Assembly (NCBI GenBank): GCA_965227645.1
Contig: OZ245773.1
Coordinates: forward strand, 4,278,001 to 4,342,000
Source: Flavimaribacter sp024343425
GTDB taxonomy: Bacteria > Pseudomonadota > Alphaproteobacteria > Rhizobiales > Rhizobiaceae
Direction: 5' to 3'
DNA: 64,000 nucleotides
The notes beneath the pieces are model-generated. The model was not told the origin of the DNA. It ran no database searches and saw nothing but the letters and a program-made list of their open reading frames with translations. The translations under genes and the position numbers were made by a program. Numbering within the stretch: position 1 is the stretch's first letter; every line of letters begins with the position of its first letter. Shown piece by piece: positions 1 through 7,787 of this stretch.

Positions 1-461
1 TCGCGGCTGTTTTCCTGGTCGACCAGCGCCAGGATCGCGGTCGAATGGGTGTGGTCGACGAATTTGTGCGGCAGAAAGGCGTGCAGCAGCGTCTCGACGG
101 AGGGATTGGGCGAACCCGGATCGATCAGGCTTGAGCGCTGCAGCGCCACCATCGCCTCGTCGCTCAGCGCGTCGAGCGCGCGCGCCTTTAAAAGCGGCTC
201 CATCTTGACGGCCGGAAGGCCGGGCGGCTCGATGAAGGCCATGTCCCAGCCGCTGCCCTTCACGCACAGCACGTCATATTCGTCGCCGAGCAGATCCTTG
301 ACCCGCGTCTTCACCGATGTGTTGCCGCCGCCATGCAGCACCAGCTGCGGAACCTTGCCAAGAAGCCGCGTCGTATAGGTGCGCAGCGCAAGGTCCTCGC
401 CGGCATGCCCGTAATCCTCGATCGCCTGCGCTGCCGCCGCGTCGTTCCACTGATTGTCCAT
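1..461 (-). CDS. Bifunctional class II aldolase / short-chain dehydrogenase, N-terminal part (cut by window edge)
   Basis: The first 153 codons of a gene that runs off the left edge. The ATG at 461 follows a GGGAGAG ribosome-binding site. The protein carries the class II aldolase signature HGGGNTSVK near residue 44 and the metal-binding pair in DHTHS near residue 139, as in the long RhaD-type aldolases that are fused to a C-terminal short-chain dehydrogenase. Such enzymes cleave sugar phosphates such as rhamnulose 1-phosphate and oxidise the lactaldehyde product. The dehydrogenase half lies outside the window, so the fusion is inferred from family knowledge. It is transcribed away from the SorC-type regulator at 641, which probably controls it. 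The substrate cannot be read from this fragment. Confidence 0.8.
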   Translation of the reverse strand, partial: MDNQWNDAAAAQAIEDYGHAGEDLALRTYTTRLLGKVPQLVLHGGGNTSVKTRVKDLLGDEYDVLCVKGSGWDMAFIEPPGLPAVKMEPLLKARALDALSDEAMVALQRSSLIDPGSPNPSVETLLHAFLPHKFVDHTHSTAILALVDQENSR

Positions 462-517
462 CGGCTCTCTCTCCCGGCTTTATAATTTCCGGCCCTTTTA
501 TCGCAGGGCTGTATAAT

Positions 518-549
518 TGACAATAGTCATGGTAATGTGACAATCGTCA
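518..549. promoter_or_regulatory. Two palindromic repeats, candidate SorC-type operators
   Basis: TGACAATAGTCA (518-529) and TGACAATCGTCA (538-549) have start points exactly 20 bp apart, about two helical turns. Each is an imperfect palindrome with TGAC and GTCA arms. They lie in the divergent gap between the aldolase gene and the SorC-type regulator. A weaker TGACAGTTGT occurs at 607-616. This is the arrangement expected for an oligomeric sugar-responsive regulator. The assignment to the adjacent regulator is inference. Confidence 0.5.
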
Positions 550-640
550 AATTGTGGTCGTCAGGAGGAGATTGACGGCCGGCATTATAGCGCAGAATGT
601 CTATTATGACAGTTGTGTGCAGCGTGTTTCAAATCAGCCA

Positions 641-1630
641 ATGGGGAGTAGCCGGGATTTGGACGGAGAAAGCACCAGGGGCCGCCGCCGTTACCGGCCG
701 GACGAGCAGATCGAGGACATCCTGCTGCGCGCCGCCTGGATGTATTACTACGAAAACAAGAACCAGAGCGACATAGCCCAGGAATTCGGCGTGTCCCGGG
801 CAACCGTGGTCAATTACCTGCAGCAGGCGCGCGAGCGCGGGCTGGTCGAAATCCGGCTTGATCCCGTCGCCTTCAACCGTCAGCGCCTCTCGGTCGAACT
901 CTGCCGAAACTACGGCCTGCAGGAAGCCGTCGTCATTCCCGGCAGCGAGCTTGATCTCGGCGGCGTGGCGCTCGGCGCGGCCAAGCGCTTTCCCGACCTG
1001 CTCGACGAGGGCGACGTCGTCGGCGTCGCCTGGGGCATGACGATCTTCTCCATGTCGGAAAAGATCACGCCGCGCCGCATCGACAATGTGACCATCGTGC
1101 AGATGGTGGGCTCCATGGAAAGCCCTTATGTCTTCGCCGCCGAAAGCTGCTCCACCAATATCGCCAGACGCCTCGGCGCTCGGGTCGCCAATTTCTACGC
1201 GCCGGCCATCCTGTCCTCGGTGGAGGCCGCGCGCATCCTCAGGCAGGAGCCGGTGATCCAGTCGCAATTCGCCGAACTCGACCGCATCAACAAGGCGATC
1301 TTCGCCGTCGGCTCCTGCGAGGCCAGCAGCCATGTCGTCGAAAGCGGCATCGCTTCGCTGGACGATCTGCAAGACTACATCGCGCGCGGCGCCGTAGGCG
1401 TGGTCTGCGGCCGCTTCATCGACGGCCGGGGAAACCACGTCGTCGGCCGGCTCGACGAGCGCATGATCGGCATCACGCCCGATGCGCTGCGCGGCCTCAC
1501 CGTCGGCATGCTGGTCTCAAACGGCTTCGACAAGGTCGCCGGCATGCGCGCCGCCATGCTCGGCGGCTACGTCACCCATCTGGTAACCGACGCGCCCACA
1601 GCCCAGGCGATTTTGAACGAGGATTTGTAG
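641..1630 (+). CDS. SorC/DeoR-type sugar-binding transcriptional regulator
   Basis: A 329-residue protein of usual SorC-family length. An N-terminal helix-turn-helix around residues 42-65 (QSDIAQEFGVSRATVVNYL) is followed by a long sugar-phosphate-binding domain with the family-type segments GVAWGMT and FAVGSCEAS. The reading frame is open upstream to 554, but family alignment and length favour the ATG at 641. It is divergent from the aldolase/dehydrogenase gene, and paired palindromes lie in the shared promoter region, so it is probably the local regulator, responding to a phosphorylated sugar intermediate. The effector is not identifiable. Confidence 0.85.
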   Translation: MGSSRDLDGESTRGRRRYRPDEQIEDILLRAAWMYYYENKNQSDIAQEFGVSRATVVNYLQQARERGLVEIRLDPVAFNRQRLSVELCRNYGLQEAVVIPGSELDLGGVALGAAKRFPDLLDEGDVVGVAWGMTIFSMSEKITPRRIDNVTIVQMVGSMESPYVFAAESCSTNIARRLGARVANFYAPAILSSVEAARILRQEPVIQSQFAELDRINKAIFAVGSCEASSHVVESGIASLDDLQDYIARGAVGVVCGRFIDGRGNHVVGRLDERMIGITPDALRGLTVGMLVSNGFDKVAGMRAAMLGGYVTHLVTDAPTAQAILNEDL

Positions 1631-1659
1631 GAATCTCATACAAGAATTTATTGCATATC

Positions 1660-1677
1660 TGTACCATATAAAGTACA
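1660..1677. promoter_or_regulatory. Palindrome at the toxin-antitoxin promoter
   Basis: Perfect inverted repeat TGTAC-N8-GTACA ending 4 bp before the ATG of the toxin gene. Type II toxin-antitoxin operons are usually autorepressed at such sites by the HTH antitoxin. No convincing Shine-Dalgarno sequence precedes the toxin ATG. Operator function is inference. Confidence 0.5.
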
Positions 1678-1681
1678 AATC

Positions 1682-2032
1682 ATGAATACAAGAAAGCGTT
1701 TGCCGGCGTATTTTTTTGAAACGGCTGCAGGAAATATGCCCGTACGGGATTGGCTACTCTCCCTGTCTCCACAGGACAGAAAGTCAATCGGCGACGATAT
1801 GCGAACTGTCGAGTTCGGTTGGCCGATCGGAATGCCGCTCTGTCGATCGCTGAAGGGCCGAAAGGGCTTATGGGAAATAAGAACCAGCCTGGAGGATGGC
1901 AGAATCGCTCGCATCTTCTTTTGCGCCCAAAAAGGCAGACTGGTGTTGCTTCACGGATTCATCAAGAAATCCCGGAAGACGCCGGACCATGAAATCGATA
2001 TTGCAGAGAACAGAATGAGAGGCCTGACATGA
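1682..2032 (+). CDS. higB: RelE/ParE-superfamily toxin, HigB (phage Gp49-like) type
   Basis: A 116-residue basic protein resembling the phage-derived Gp49/HigB group of RelE-like mRNA interferases. It has an early VRDWLLSL segment, a middle LWEIRT strand and the C-terminal FIKKSRKTP motif that typifies the family. Such toxins cut mRNA at the ribosome and are neutralised by the partner antitoxin. The toxin gene comes first and overlaps the antitoxin gene by 4 bp (ATGA), the usual order in higBA. The local composition is more A+T-rich than the flanking genes, which suggests acquisition by transfer. Activity is inferred from family resemblance. Confidence 0.8.
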   Translation: MNTRKRLPAYFFETAAGNMPVRDWLLSLSPQDRKSIGDDMRTVEFGWPIGMPLCRSLKGRKGLWEIRTSLEDGRIARIFFCAQKGRLVLLHGFIKKSRKTPDHEIDIAENRMRGLT

Positions 2033-2328
2033 GCGCCGACAAGACGATGGAAAAAGGATCAGTCGGGCAGTCTTTTGAAGATTTCCTGAAGGAACAGGGA
2101 ACTTTTGAAGAAACGACAAAAACCGCGATCAAGCGCGTTATCGCCTTTCAATTGGCGGAAGCGATGAAAAAGAACAGGATTTCAAAGGTCGAGATGGCAA
2201 AGAGAATTCAAACCAGTCGTTCGCAGCTCGACCGGCTTCTCGATCCGGAAAACGATGCGGTTACGCTCGCTGCGCTGGCGCGCGCCGCGGAGGCGGTTGG
2301 CCGGAAGCTGCATTTGGAACTGGTGTGA
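2029..2328 (+). CDS. higA: HTH antitoxin, HigA/XRE type
   Basis: A 99-residue protein with an XRE-like helix-turn-helix at about residues 53-75 (SKVEMAKRIQTSRSQLDRLL). The C-terminal segment ending in GRKLHLELV is common in antitoxins that partner Gp49-type toxins. It overlaps the toxin stop codon by 4 bp, so the two are translationally coupled. It is expected to bind and neutralise the toxin and to repress the operon at the palindrome at 1660-1677. The partner assignment rests on gene order and family knowledge. Confidence 0.8.
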   Translation: MSADKTMEKGSVGQSFEDFLKEQGTFEETTKTAIKRVIAFQLAEAMKKNRISKVEMAKRIQTSRSQLDRLLDPENDAVTLAALARAAEAVGRKLHLELV

Positions 2329-2488
2329 TGGGCTGAATGCTGACCCGGAAACTGCCGGGAAGAAGAAAGAGCTAAGCTTTTTGAACGTTAAACCATCGTC
2401 CACTGCCGCCGGCATTGTCGGAAGACTGGAGATCACGCAGCCATATTCTTCGCACAAAGACGAATTGCCCGGCGCGGTTGATTTCCTC

Positions 2489-2507
2489 TTAACCGCCGCC
2501 GGGTTAA
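2489..2507. promoter_or_regulatory. Palindrome upstream of the S24 repressor gene
   Basis: TTAACC-N7-GGTTAA is a perfect inverted repeat 36 bp before the S24 protein start codon. The position suits an autoregulatory operator of that HTH protein. Function is inferred. Confidence 0.4.
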
Positions 2508-2543
2508 ACTCCATCGGCAACGATCTCATTCGAATGGAACGTG

Positions 2544-3185
2544 ATGCTGTCGCATGAAGACGTCTGGGCCGCGATCGACGCCCTTGCCCGCATCAACGGG
2601 ATGTCGGTTTCGGCGCTCGCCAGAGGCGCGGGGCTCGATCCGACCGCTTTCAACAAGTCGAAGCGGCGCAGCGCCGACGGCCGTCCGCGCTGGCCCTCGA
2701 CGGAGTCGCTGTCGCGCGTTCTGGAGGCGACCGGCTGCACGCTTGGCGAATTCGAGACGCTCGCCTCCGGCAGAAGCGACGTGCCGGCATTGAATGATGC
2801 GCGCAGCGTGCCGCTGATCGGCTTTGCCCAGGCCGGCGACGGCGGCTATTTCGACGACGCCGGGTTCCCGGCCGGCTTCGGCTGGGACACGGTCGAGCTG
2901 CCGGCCCGCGCCAGCGGCCAGTCCTATGCGCTCAAGGTGCAGGGCGATTCCATGCTGCCGCTCTATCGCGACGGCGACACGCTGATCGTCGAGCCGCAGG
3001 CAAGCCTGCGCGCGGGCGATCGTGTCGTCGTGCGGACATGCGAGGGTGAGATCATGGCGAAGATCCTGAAGCGCTTCGGCCCGGACAGGGTCGAGCTGCT
3101 GTCGCTCAATCCCGAGCATCCGGATCGCTCGTTCAGCCGCTCCGAAATCGAATGGGCGGCGCGCATCGTGTGGGCGAGCCAGTAG
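2544..3185 (+). CDS. XRE-HTH / S24 peptidase repressor (LexA- or CI-like)
   Basis: A 213-residue protein. An N-terminal DNA-binding domain (about residues 5-60) is joined to an S24 self-cleavage domain (about 90-205). The catalytic serine is Ser136 in GDSML and the matching lysine is Lys173 in IMAKILKR, a spacing normal for LexA/CI proteins. Such repressors cleave themselves when activated RecA forms after DNA damage. It stands alone, without phage genes nearby, so it is a chromosomal regulator or a phage remnant. A GTG lies directly before the chosen ATG, but GGAA is better spaced for the ATG. It is followed after 20 bp by the nuclease-like gene and may be co-transcribed with it. Confidence 0.85.
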   Translation: MLSHEDVWAAIDALARINGMSVSALARGAGLDPTAFNKSKRRSADGRPRWPSTESLSRVLEATGCTLGEFETLASGRSDVPALNDARSVPLIGFAQAGDGGYFDDAGFPAGFGWDTVELPARASGQSYALKVQGDSMLPLYRDGDTLIVEPQASLRAGDRVVVRTCEGEIMAKILKRFGPDRVELLSLNPEHPDRSFSRSEIEWAARIVWASQ

Positions 3186-3205
3186 AACGGGAGAAGGAAG
3201 GCCAC

Positions 3206-3970
3206 ATGCGTACGCTTGTCATTTGCCTTGTTCTGCTGATCGCCGGGCTTTCCGCGCTGATCCTCTATGAGCCGCCGAAGCCCGAGGCGAGCCACGCGCC
3301 GCAAGCGCGGATTGAAAGCGGAAGCTTTCGCTGGGACGCCGCGGAACCGTCCGCGCCCGGCCCGGAAGCGAACGAAGCAGGCATACGTCCGATCTCGCCG
3401 GACCAGTTCGCGGCGCCTTTCACCAAAAACGCGTCCGACCTTGAGCGCATTGCGCCGCGCGCGCCCGTTGCAATCGCAGCCGATAGCGAAACGCAGGACG
3501 CCGGCCCCGGACGCACGCCGCTATACCGGCCCAAGGTCGTGGCCGCCGGATTGATCCGTTATGACCAGGGCACGCTGCAGCTTCAGGGCATCGACCTCGT
3601 CCTGCCGGGCGACATGTGCACGGCCCCGGACGGATCGCATTGGCCCTGCGGCGTCATCGCGCGCACGGCGTTCCGCAATTTCCTGCGCGGCCGGGCGCTG
3701 TCCTGCATGACGCCGGGCGACAGCTGGGACGACACGCTGGTGACCGATTGCGTGATCAACAATCAGGATCCGGCCGCGTGGCTTGCCGGCCATGGCTGGG
3801 CGAAGCCGGCTCCAGGCGCCGCTTATGAGGATATGGCGCGCCTGGCGCAACAGGAGCAAAGGGGCATCTACGGCGCCGATCCGCGCAAGGAGATGCCGGA
3901 TATCGACAGCCGGGTGAGCGTCACCCTCGTGCCGGGCGAAACGCCCGAGGCGGTCGAATTCGTTGAATAA
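3206..3970 (+). CDS. Secreted or membrane-anchored thermonuclease-family protein
   Basis: A 254-residue protein that starts at an ATG preceded by GGGAGAAGGAAGG. Residues 3-21 are a hydrophobic signal or anchor segment. A low-complexity Ala/Pro/Glu-rich linker follows, then a staphylococcal-nuclease-like domain at about residues 105-230 with the order LQLQGIDLVLP, CGVIARTAF and AWLAGHGWAK. The classical catalytic Arg/Glu/Arg set is not obvious by eye, so nuclease activity is uncertain, as in many rhizobial members. The Cys residues suggest an oxidised, periplasmic fold. The partner and substrate are unknown. Confidence 0.65.
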   Translation: MRTLVICLVLLIAGLSALILYEPPKPEASHAPQARIESGSFRWDAAEPSAPGPEANEAGIRPISPDQFAAPFTKNASDLERIAPRAPVAIAADSETQDAGPGRTPLYRPKVVAAGLIRYDQGTLQLQGIDLVLPGDMCTAPDGSHWPCGVIARTAFRNFLRGRALSCMTPGDSWDDTLVTDCVINNQDPAAWLAGHGWAKPAPGAAYEDMARLAQQEQRGIYGADPRKEMPDIDSRVSVTLVPGETPEAVEFVE

Positions 3971-4014
3971 GGCCAGCTAATCAGCGCAATCCGGGGCGGC
4001 GCCTGCTTTCCCGC

Positions 4015-4422
4015 TCAATCAGGTGAAATCGCATCGATGACGCCGCAATCGGAAATCGTCCCTTTACCGGAGCAGGAAGACGAAATGCGGCGCAAGCGTT
4101 CCGCCAGGGCCTGCAGATCGGCGATCTTGCGCTCGACTTCGGCCAGATGTGTGGAGGCGATGCCGTCCACCTCGGCGCAGGGCCGCTCGACTTCCGACGA
4201 CAGCTCAAGGAGGTCGCGTATCTGTTCCAGCGTGAAGCCGAGATCGCGACAGCGCCTGATGAAGCGCAGACGACCGAGAGCCGCCTCGTCATAGGCGCGA
4301 TAATTGCCGGCGGTGCGGTGTGGCGAAGCCAGCAGACCAATCTTTTCATAATAGCGGATCGTCACCACTTTGGTGTTCGTCTGGCGCGACAGATCGCCGA
4401 TTTTCAAATGGCTTGCAGACAT
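4015..4422 (-). CDS. MerR-family heavy-metal-responsive regulator
   Basis: A 135-residue MerR protein with N-terminal winged HTH (KIGDLSRQTN, TIRYYEKIGL) and a dimerisation helix. It has cysteines at 82, 117 and 126, the positions used for metal binding in MerR and PbrR-like sensors. The C-terminal CSGKGTISDCGVIDAI segment matches the heavy-metal branch. It is divergent from a CDF cation transporter, and the gap holds a MerR-type promoter with a 19-bp spacer. It most likely senses a thiophilic or divalent metal and activates the transporter. The metal cannot be told from sequence. Confidence 0.85.
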   Translation of the reverse strand: MSASHLKIGDLSRQTNTKVVTIRYYEKIGLLASPHRTAGNYRAYDEAALGRLRFIRRCRDLGFTLEQIRDLLELSSEVERPCAEVDGIASTHLAEVERKIADLQALAERLRRISSSCSGKGTISDCGVIDAISPD

Positions 4423-4425
4423 GAC

Positions 4426-4456
4426 TTGACCCTATAGCGACTATAGACCGCATATA
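4426..4456 (+). promoter_or_regulatory. MerR-type promoter and operator for the CDF transporter
   Basis: A -35 box TTGACC (4426-4431) and a -10 box CATATA (4451-4456) are separated by 19 bp, the overlong spacing that MerR activators correct by twisting the DNA. The spacer holds the repeat CTATAG-cga-CTATAG (4432-4446), the likely operator. It points toward the transporter at 4488. Confidence 0.65.
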
Positions 4457-4487
4457 GGACGAAGACATCACCTATGCGAGTCCTGAC

Positions 4488-5132
4488 ATGCCCTGCTGCT
4501 CGTCTGACGCCTGCTCATCGACCGCTGCTTCCACCGGCCGCTATCGCCGTGTCCTGTGGATCGTTCTTGTGATCAACGCGCTCATGTTCGCGGTGGAAAT
4601 CGGCGCGGGTCTCGCCGCCGGCTCCGTGGCGCTGCAGGCCGACGCGCTGGATTTCCTCGCCGACGCCTCCAACTATGCAATCAGCCTGTTCGTGCTCGGC
4701 ATGGGCCTGCGCTGGCGCGCAAGCGCCGCCTTGATCAAGGGCGGCTCGATGGGCCTGTTCGGACTGTGGGTGATCGGCAATCTCGCCTGGAACGCCATTC
4801 ACGGCACGACGCCTCACTGGGGAACAATGGGCGCTGTGGGGCTCGCCGCCCTGATCGCCAACGCCGCCTGCCTCGCTCTCCTCTACGCCTGGCGCGAGGG
4901 CGACGCCAATATGCGTTCGGTCTGGGTCTGCTCGCGCAACGACGTGCTGTCCAACATCGCCGTTCTGGCCGCCGCCATGGGCGTATTCGGAACGGGGACG
5001 GGTTGGCCGGACATCATCGTCGCGGCGATCATGGCCGCCCTTGCGCTGCAGGGCGCGGTCACCATCATCCGCCATGCCTCGGCGGAACTGGCGACGGCGA
5101 GGTTGGACGAAGCCGGACAGCGGGCGTTCTAG
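4488..5132 (+). CDS. Short cation-diffusion-facilitator-type transporter
   Basis: A 214-residue membrane protein with about six hydrophobic segments and CDF-type helices (SVALQADALDFLADASNY and SRNDVLSNIAV). It probably exports a divalent or heavy metal against the proton gradient. Two features are odd. It ends soon after the last membrane helix, so the usual cytoplasmic C-terminal metal-binding domain of CDF proteins is missing. The N-terminus is cysteine-rich (MPCCSSDAC), which may provide a substitute metal site. The control by the divergent MerR regulator supports a metal-export role. Confidence 0.8.
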   Translation: MPCCSSDACSSTAASTGRYRRVLWIVLVINALMFAVEIGAGLAAGSVALQADALDFLADASNYAISLFVLGMGLRWRASAALIKGGSMGLFGLWVIGNLAWNAIHGTTPHWGTMGAVGLAALIANAACLALLYAWREGDANMRSVWVCSRNDVLSNIAVLAAAMGVFGTGTGWPDIIVAAIMAALALQGAVTIIRHASAELATARLDEAGQRAF

Positions 5133-5342
5133 AAAACTGCATCGTGCCTTGGGGGCGGTGGACCTGAAGATTCCGACATTTGCAGCAGGACAACTCGCAA
5201 CGCCGTGCAAATATCGGAAACGGACCAAGACGTCTTCAGCAAGGCCTGGTGAACACAATCTCAAAGAAAATCAGCGAAGACCGTACACACGAATTTTGAG
5301 CTTTGGCTGGCCTTCGACCAGCAACATGCTATGAACCCTGTG

Positions 5343-5369
5343 CCCGCCATTCGGCGGGTTTCTTCTTTC
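5343..5369 (+). terminator. Rho-independent terminator-like hairpin
   Basis: CCCGCC-attc-GGCGGG followed by a pyrimidine-rich TTTCTTCTTTC tail. It lies 210 bp after the CDF gene and 26 bp before the next coding start, in a 262-bp gap in which I see no protein gene. It may end the transporter transcript or a short RNA made in the gap. Confidence 0.55.
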
Positions 5370-5394
5370 ATGGGGACGAACGGGGACACACATC

Positions 5395-6198
5395 GTGATT
5401 TTTCATGTTCTGAAGGTGTCGACGCTTGCCGTCATCGCGGCGCTTGTCGGCGCAGGCGCGCCGAGAGCGCAAACGGTGGACTCCATGTACGAGAGCTTCA
5501 CGGAAACCTACGGCGAACCGCTCGAGAGGGGATATCTGGAGCCCGTCGACATTCACTACATGCGCTACTGCGGCTCCAAGGAGGGATTTGGCCTCGTCCT
5601 GTTCCGCGTCAACGGCAATACGTCGAGCGGCTGGACTGTAGACGCCCCCTGTGGGGTAGACATTGACCTGGTCGACATGGACATGAACGGCGAGCCTGAT
5701 ATTCGCTATACCGTATCGTATAACGGAGACGGCTATACCCGCGAGGTTCAGGGGTTCCTCACACCTCGGGGAGACGCACTGAAAACGCAAGGCGAGTATC
5801 TGACATTCGAGGAGCGTGACGGGGCCTTCCTGCTCGAGAAATACGGATTGCCGGCCGAAAAGGCGAACCTCCTTCTTCGCATGAAACAGTCCGTCGAACT
5901 CGGCGATCAATGCGTCCGGGGACGTTTCTGTCCGTCCTTTCCCGAAGGCGGGGGATGCCGCATGTTTGTACAGACCTGCCCCACGTCTCCAAAAGTGCTG
6001 GAAATGCATGTCGTCGGCGACGATGCGCTCGACGCTCTTGAAGGCGACGCCGAATGGCTGGATTTCGTCGCACGCGTCGAGCAAAGCGAAGGGTACGTGC
6101 TGGCGCAGGAGGCGATTGCCGCCAGCTACAACGACACAGCCTTCACGCCGAAGATGACCCCTGAACGGCAAAAGCTGGTCGACGACTGGCTCCAGTAA
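5395..6198 (+). CDS. Uncharacterised secreted protein
   Basis: A 267-residue protein with a signal peptide of about 25 residues ending near APRAQ. The start is a GTG with only a weak ribosome-binding site. The mature part has several cysteines, including paired ones at about residues 178-201 (GDQCVRGRFC, GGGCRMFVQTC), which suggests disulfides and a periplasmic or extracellular location. A DMDMNGEPDIRY segment resembles an acidic Ca-binding or VCBS-like loop, but I cannot assign a family. It is followed after 8 bp by another secreted protein and is probably in one operon with it. Confidence 0.65.
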   Translation: MIFHVLKVSTLAVIAALVGAGAPRAQTVDSMYESFTETYGEPLERGYLEPVDIHYMRYCGSKEGFGLVLFRVNGNTSSGWTVDAPCGVDIDLVDMDMNGEPDIRYTVSYNGDGYTREVQGFLTPRGDALKTQGEYLTFEERDGAFLLEKYGLPAEKANLLLRMKQSVELGDQCVRGRFCPSFPEGGGCRMFVQTCPTSPKVLEMHVVGDDALDALEGDAEWLDFVARVEQSEGYVLAQEAIAASYNDTAFTPKMTPERQKLVDDWLQ

Positions 6199-6206
6199 AG
6201 GACGGA

Positions 6207-7787
6207 ATGATGATCGTATTCATGAGAATTCTGATCCTGGCCGCGGCGGCGCTCGCGCTGACAGGCGGGACTTCCCGGGCCCAGACCATGGAATTTGCGC
6301 TATCGGGCGAAGACCGCGTCGCGGGCGACGCGCATGGGACAGAGGGCGCGTCTCTGGACATCGACTGGGACGCCGAACTGAAACTCGGCCTCCTGATCGG
6401 CGAGCCGATCGTCTCCCTGCGATTCCGCTACGACGTCGTGGCCGGCCGGGTGACGATCCCGACGCTGACCGAAAAGGGCCGCGGCTACGAAACGATGATG
6501 TATCGCCAGCTGTCGCCCGAGCTGCAGGAGGGCGTGCGGCTGACCGACGTCAAGCTGCGAATGACGTTTGGAAGCGACGCCGGCGAGATCGACCTTGTGG
6601 CCGATGTCGGCGCGACGGGACAACCCGGCGCCTGGTCGTTCAACATTCCCGGCAGCCCCGACTGGGACGACCTGTTCGAAGGAAAGGGCGTCAATGGCGG
6701 GATGCTTGACGCCGAGACCGCCAAGGCGGCCTGGGCCGGCGGCCTGACGCTCAGAACCGTCGTCATCGAGGACGCGGATCTCAATTTCCATCTCATGCAC
6801 GAGACCTACATGCCCGACTATGACAGGGAAGAGTACCGTGCGCTCAAATCCGCCTATGACCGCCTGGCCGATGGCCTGAAACGCAGCTACGGCATCGAGA
6901 TCGGCGCCGAGAGGGGCGCATGGACGAACGCCTATTTTGTCTCGGAACGCTCCGGCGAGATTGGGACGCGACAAGAATGGTCGAAGAGGAGGCGGGATCT
7001 CGGCCGGCATCTCGACAAGCTTTCCCGGCTTCCGGACAATCTGAAAGCCGGCGCCAACCACGGGCCCTACGAGCAGGCGGTGAAGGACGCTGAGAAGCTT
7101 CGCGACAGCATCGCCCGCAATCTGGCGTCCTTCGATGCCGAAGGCGTGGATCCGACCACGCTGGAACAGGGTTACGAACCTGAGTTCGGCGGTGATTTCC
7201 GCGCTCCGAAGGTGGTCGTGAAATGGAAGGACCGGTATGATCTCGACCAGTATATCACCGTCAATGAAGACGGAAGTCTGGGCGGCAAGGCCGGGCTGGA
7301 AGACATCTCGGACTACGACTTCAACTTCGTCTATCAGAGCGTCAGCACCGGCGAACTGGCCTTCACCAATGGCTCGCGAAATTCTGCTGTTTGCGCCTAT
7401 CAGAGCGGCAAGCCGGTATATATGGGGTACGAGCGGCTTTCCGATCTGCAGGGCGAGGACAATTCTCCCTCTCTGGCCGCGCCCTGCCCCAATGCAAACA
7501 TCAGCAACATTCTCGCTCCGGTTCTGGAGGGAAAAGAGGCGTCCACGACGCCTGTCGTCTACAATCCGGCGACCAGAGAGTATGCGGTCACGACCCGCGG
7601 CCAGGTCTCCAGTGGAGACTATGTGTATTTCCTCTATGATTCATTCGCCCTCTACAGCATCGACAAATCGGGCGGCGGCGAGGTTTACCGGGACCTCTAC
7701 TTTCTCGACGAGTCCCTGAACGTCACGGACACCCGGTCGTGCGGCGCCCGGCCGACGGAGCAATGGTATCCCATGCCGGACTGCTAG
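6207..7787 (+). CDS. Uncharacterised secreted protein, 526 residues
   Basis: It starts at an ATG after an AAAGGACGGA ribosome-binding site, with a signal peptide ending near TSRAQ (about residue 26). The mature protein has a beta-rich N-terminal part, a charged helical middle (about residues 205-310) and a C-terminal part with paired cysteines ending in a terminal Cys. There are no obvious membrane helices or catalytic motifs. It is 8 bp behind the secreted protein at 5395 and probably co-transcribed, so the two may act together in the envelope. No family was recognised. Confidence 0.65.
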   Translation: MMIVFMRILILAAAALALTGGTSRAQTMEFALSGEDRVAGDAHGTEGASLDIDWDAELKLGLLIGEPIVSLRFRYDVVAGRVTIPTLTEKGRGYETMMYRQLSPELQEGVRLTDVKLRMTFGSDAGEIDLVADVGATGQPGAWSFNIPGSPDWDDLFEGKGVNGGMLDAETAKAAWAGGLTLRTVVIEDADLNFHLMHETYMPDYDREEYRALKSAYDRLADGLKRSYGIEIGAERGAWTNAYFVSERSGEIGTRQEWSKRRRDLGRHLDKLSRLPDNLKAGANHGPYEQAVKDAEKLRDSIARNLASFDAEGVDPTTLEQGYEPEFGGDFRAPKVVVKWKDRYDLDQYITVNEDGSLGGKAGLEDISDYDFNFVYQSVSTGELAFTNGSRNSAVCAYQSGKPVYMGYERLSDLQGEDNSPSLAAPCPNANISNILAPVLEGKEASTTPVVYNPATREYAVTTRGQVSSGDYVYFLYDSFALYSIDKSGGGEVYRDLYFLDESLNVTDTRSCGARPTEQWYPMPDC

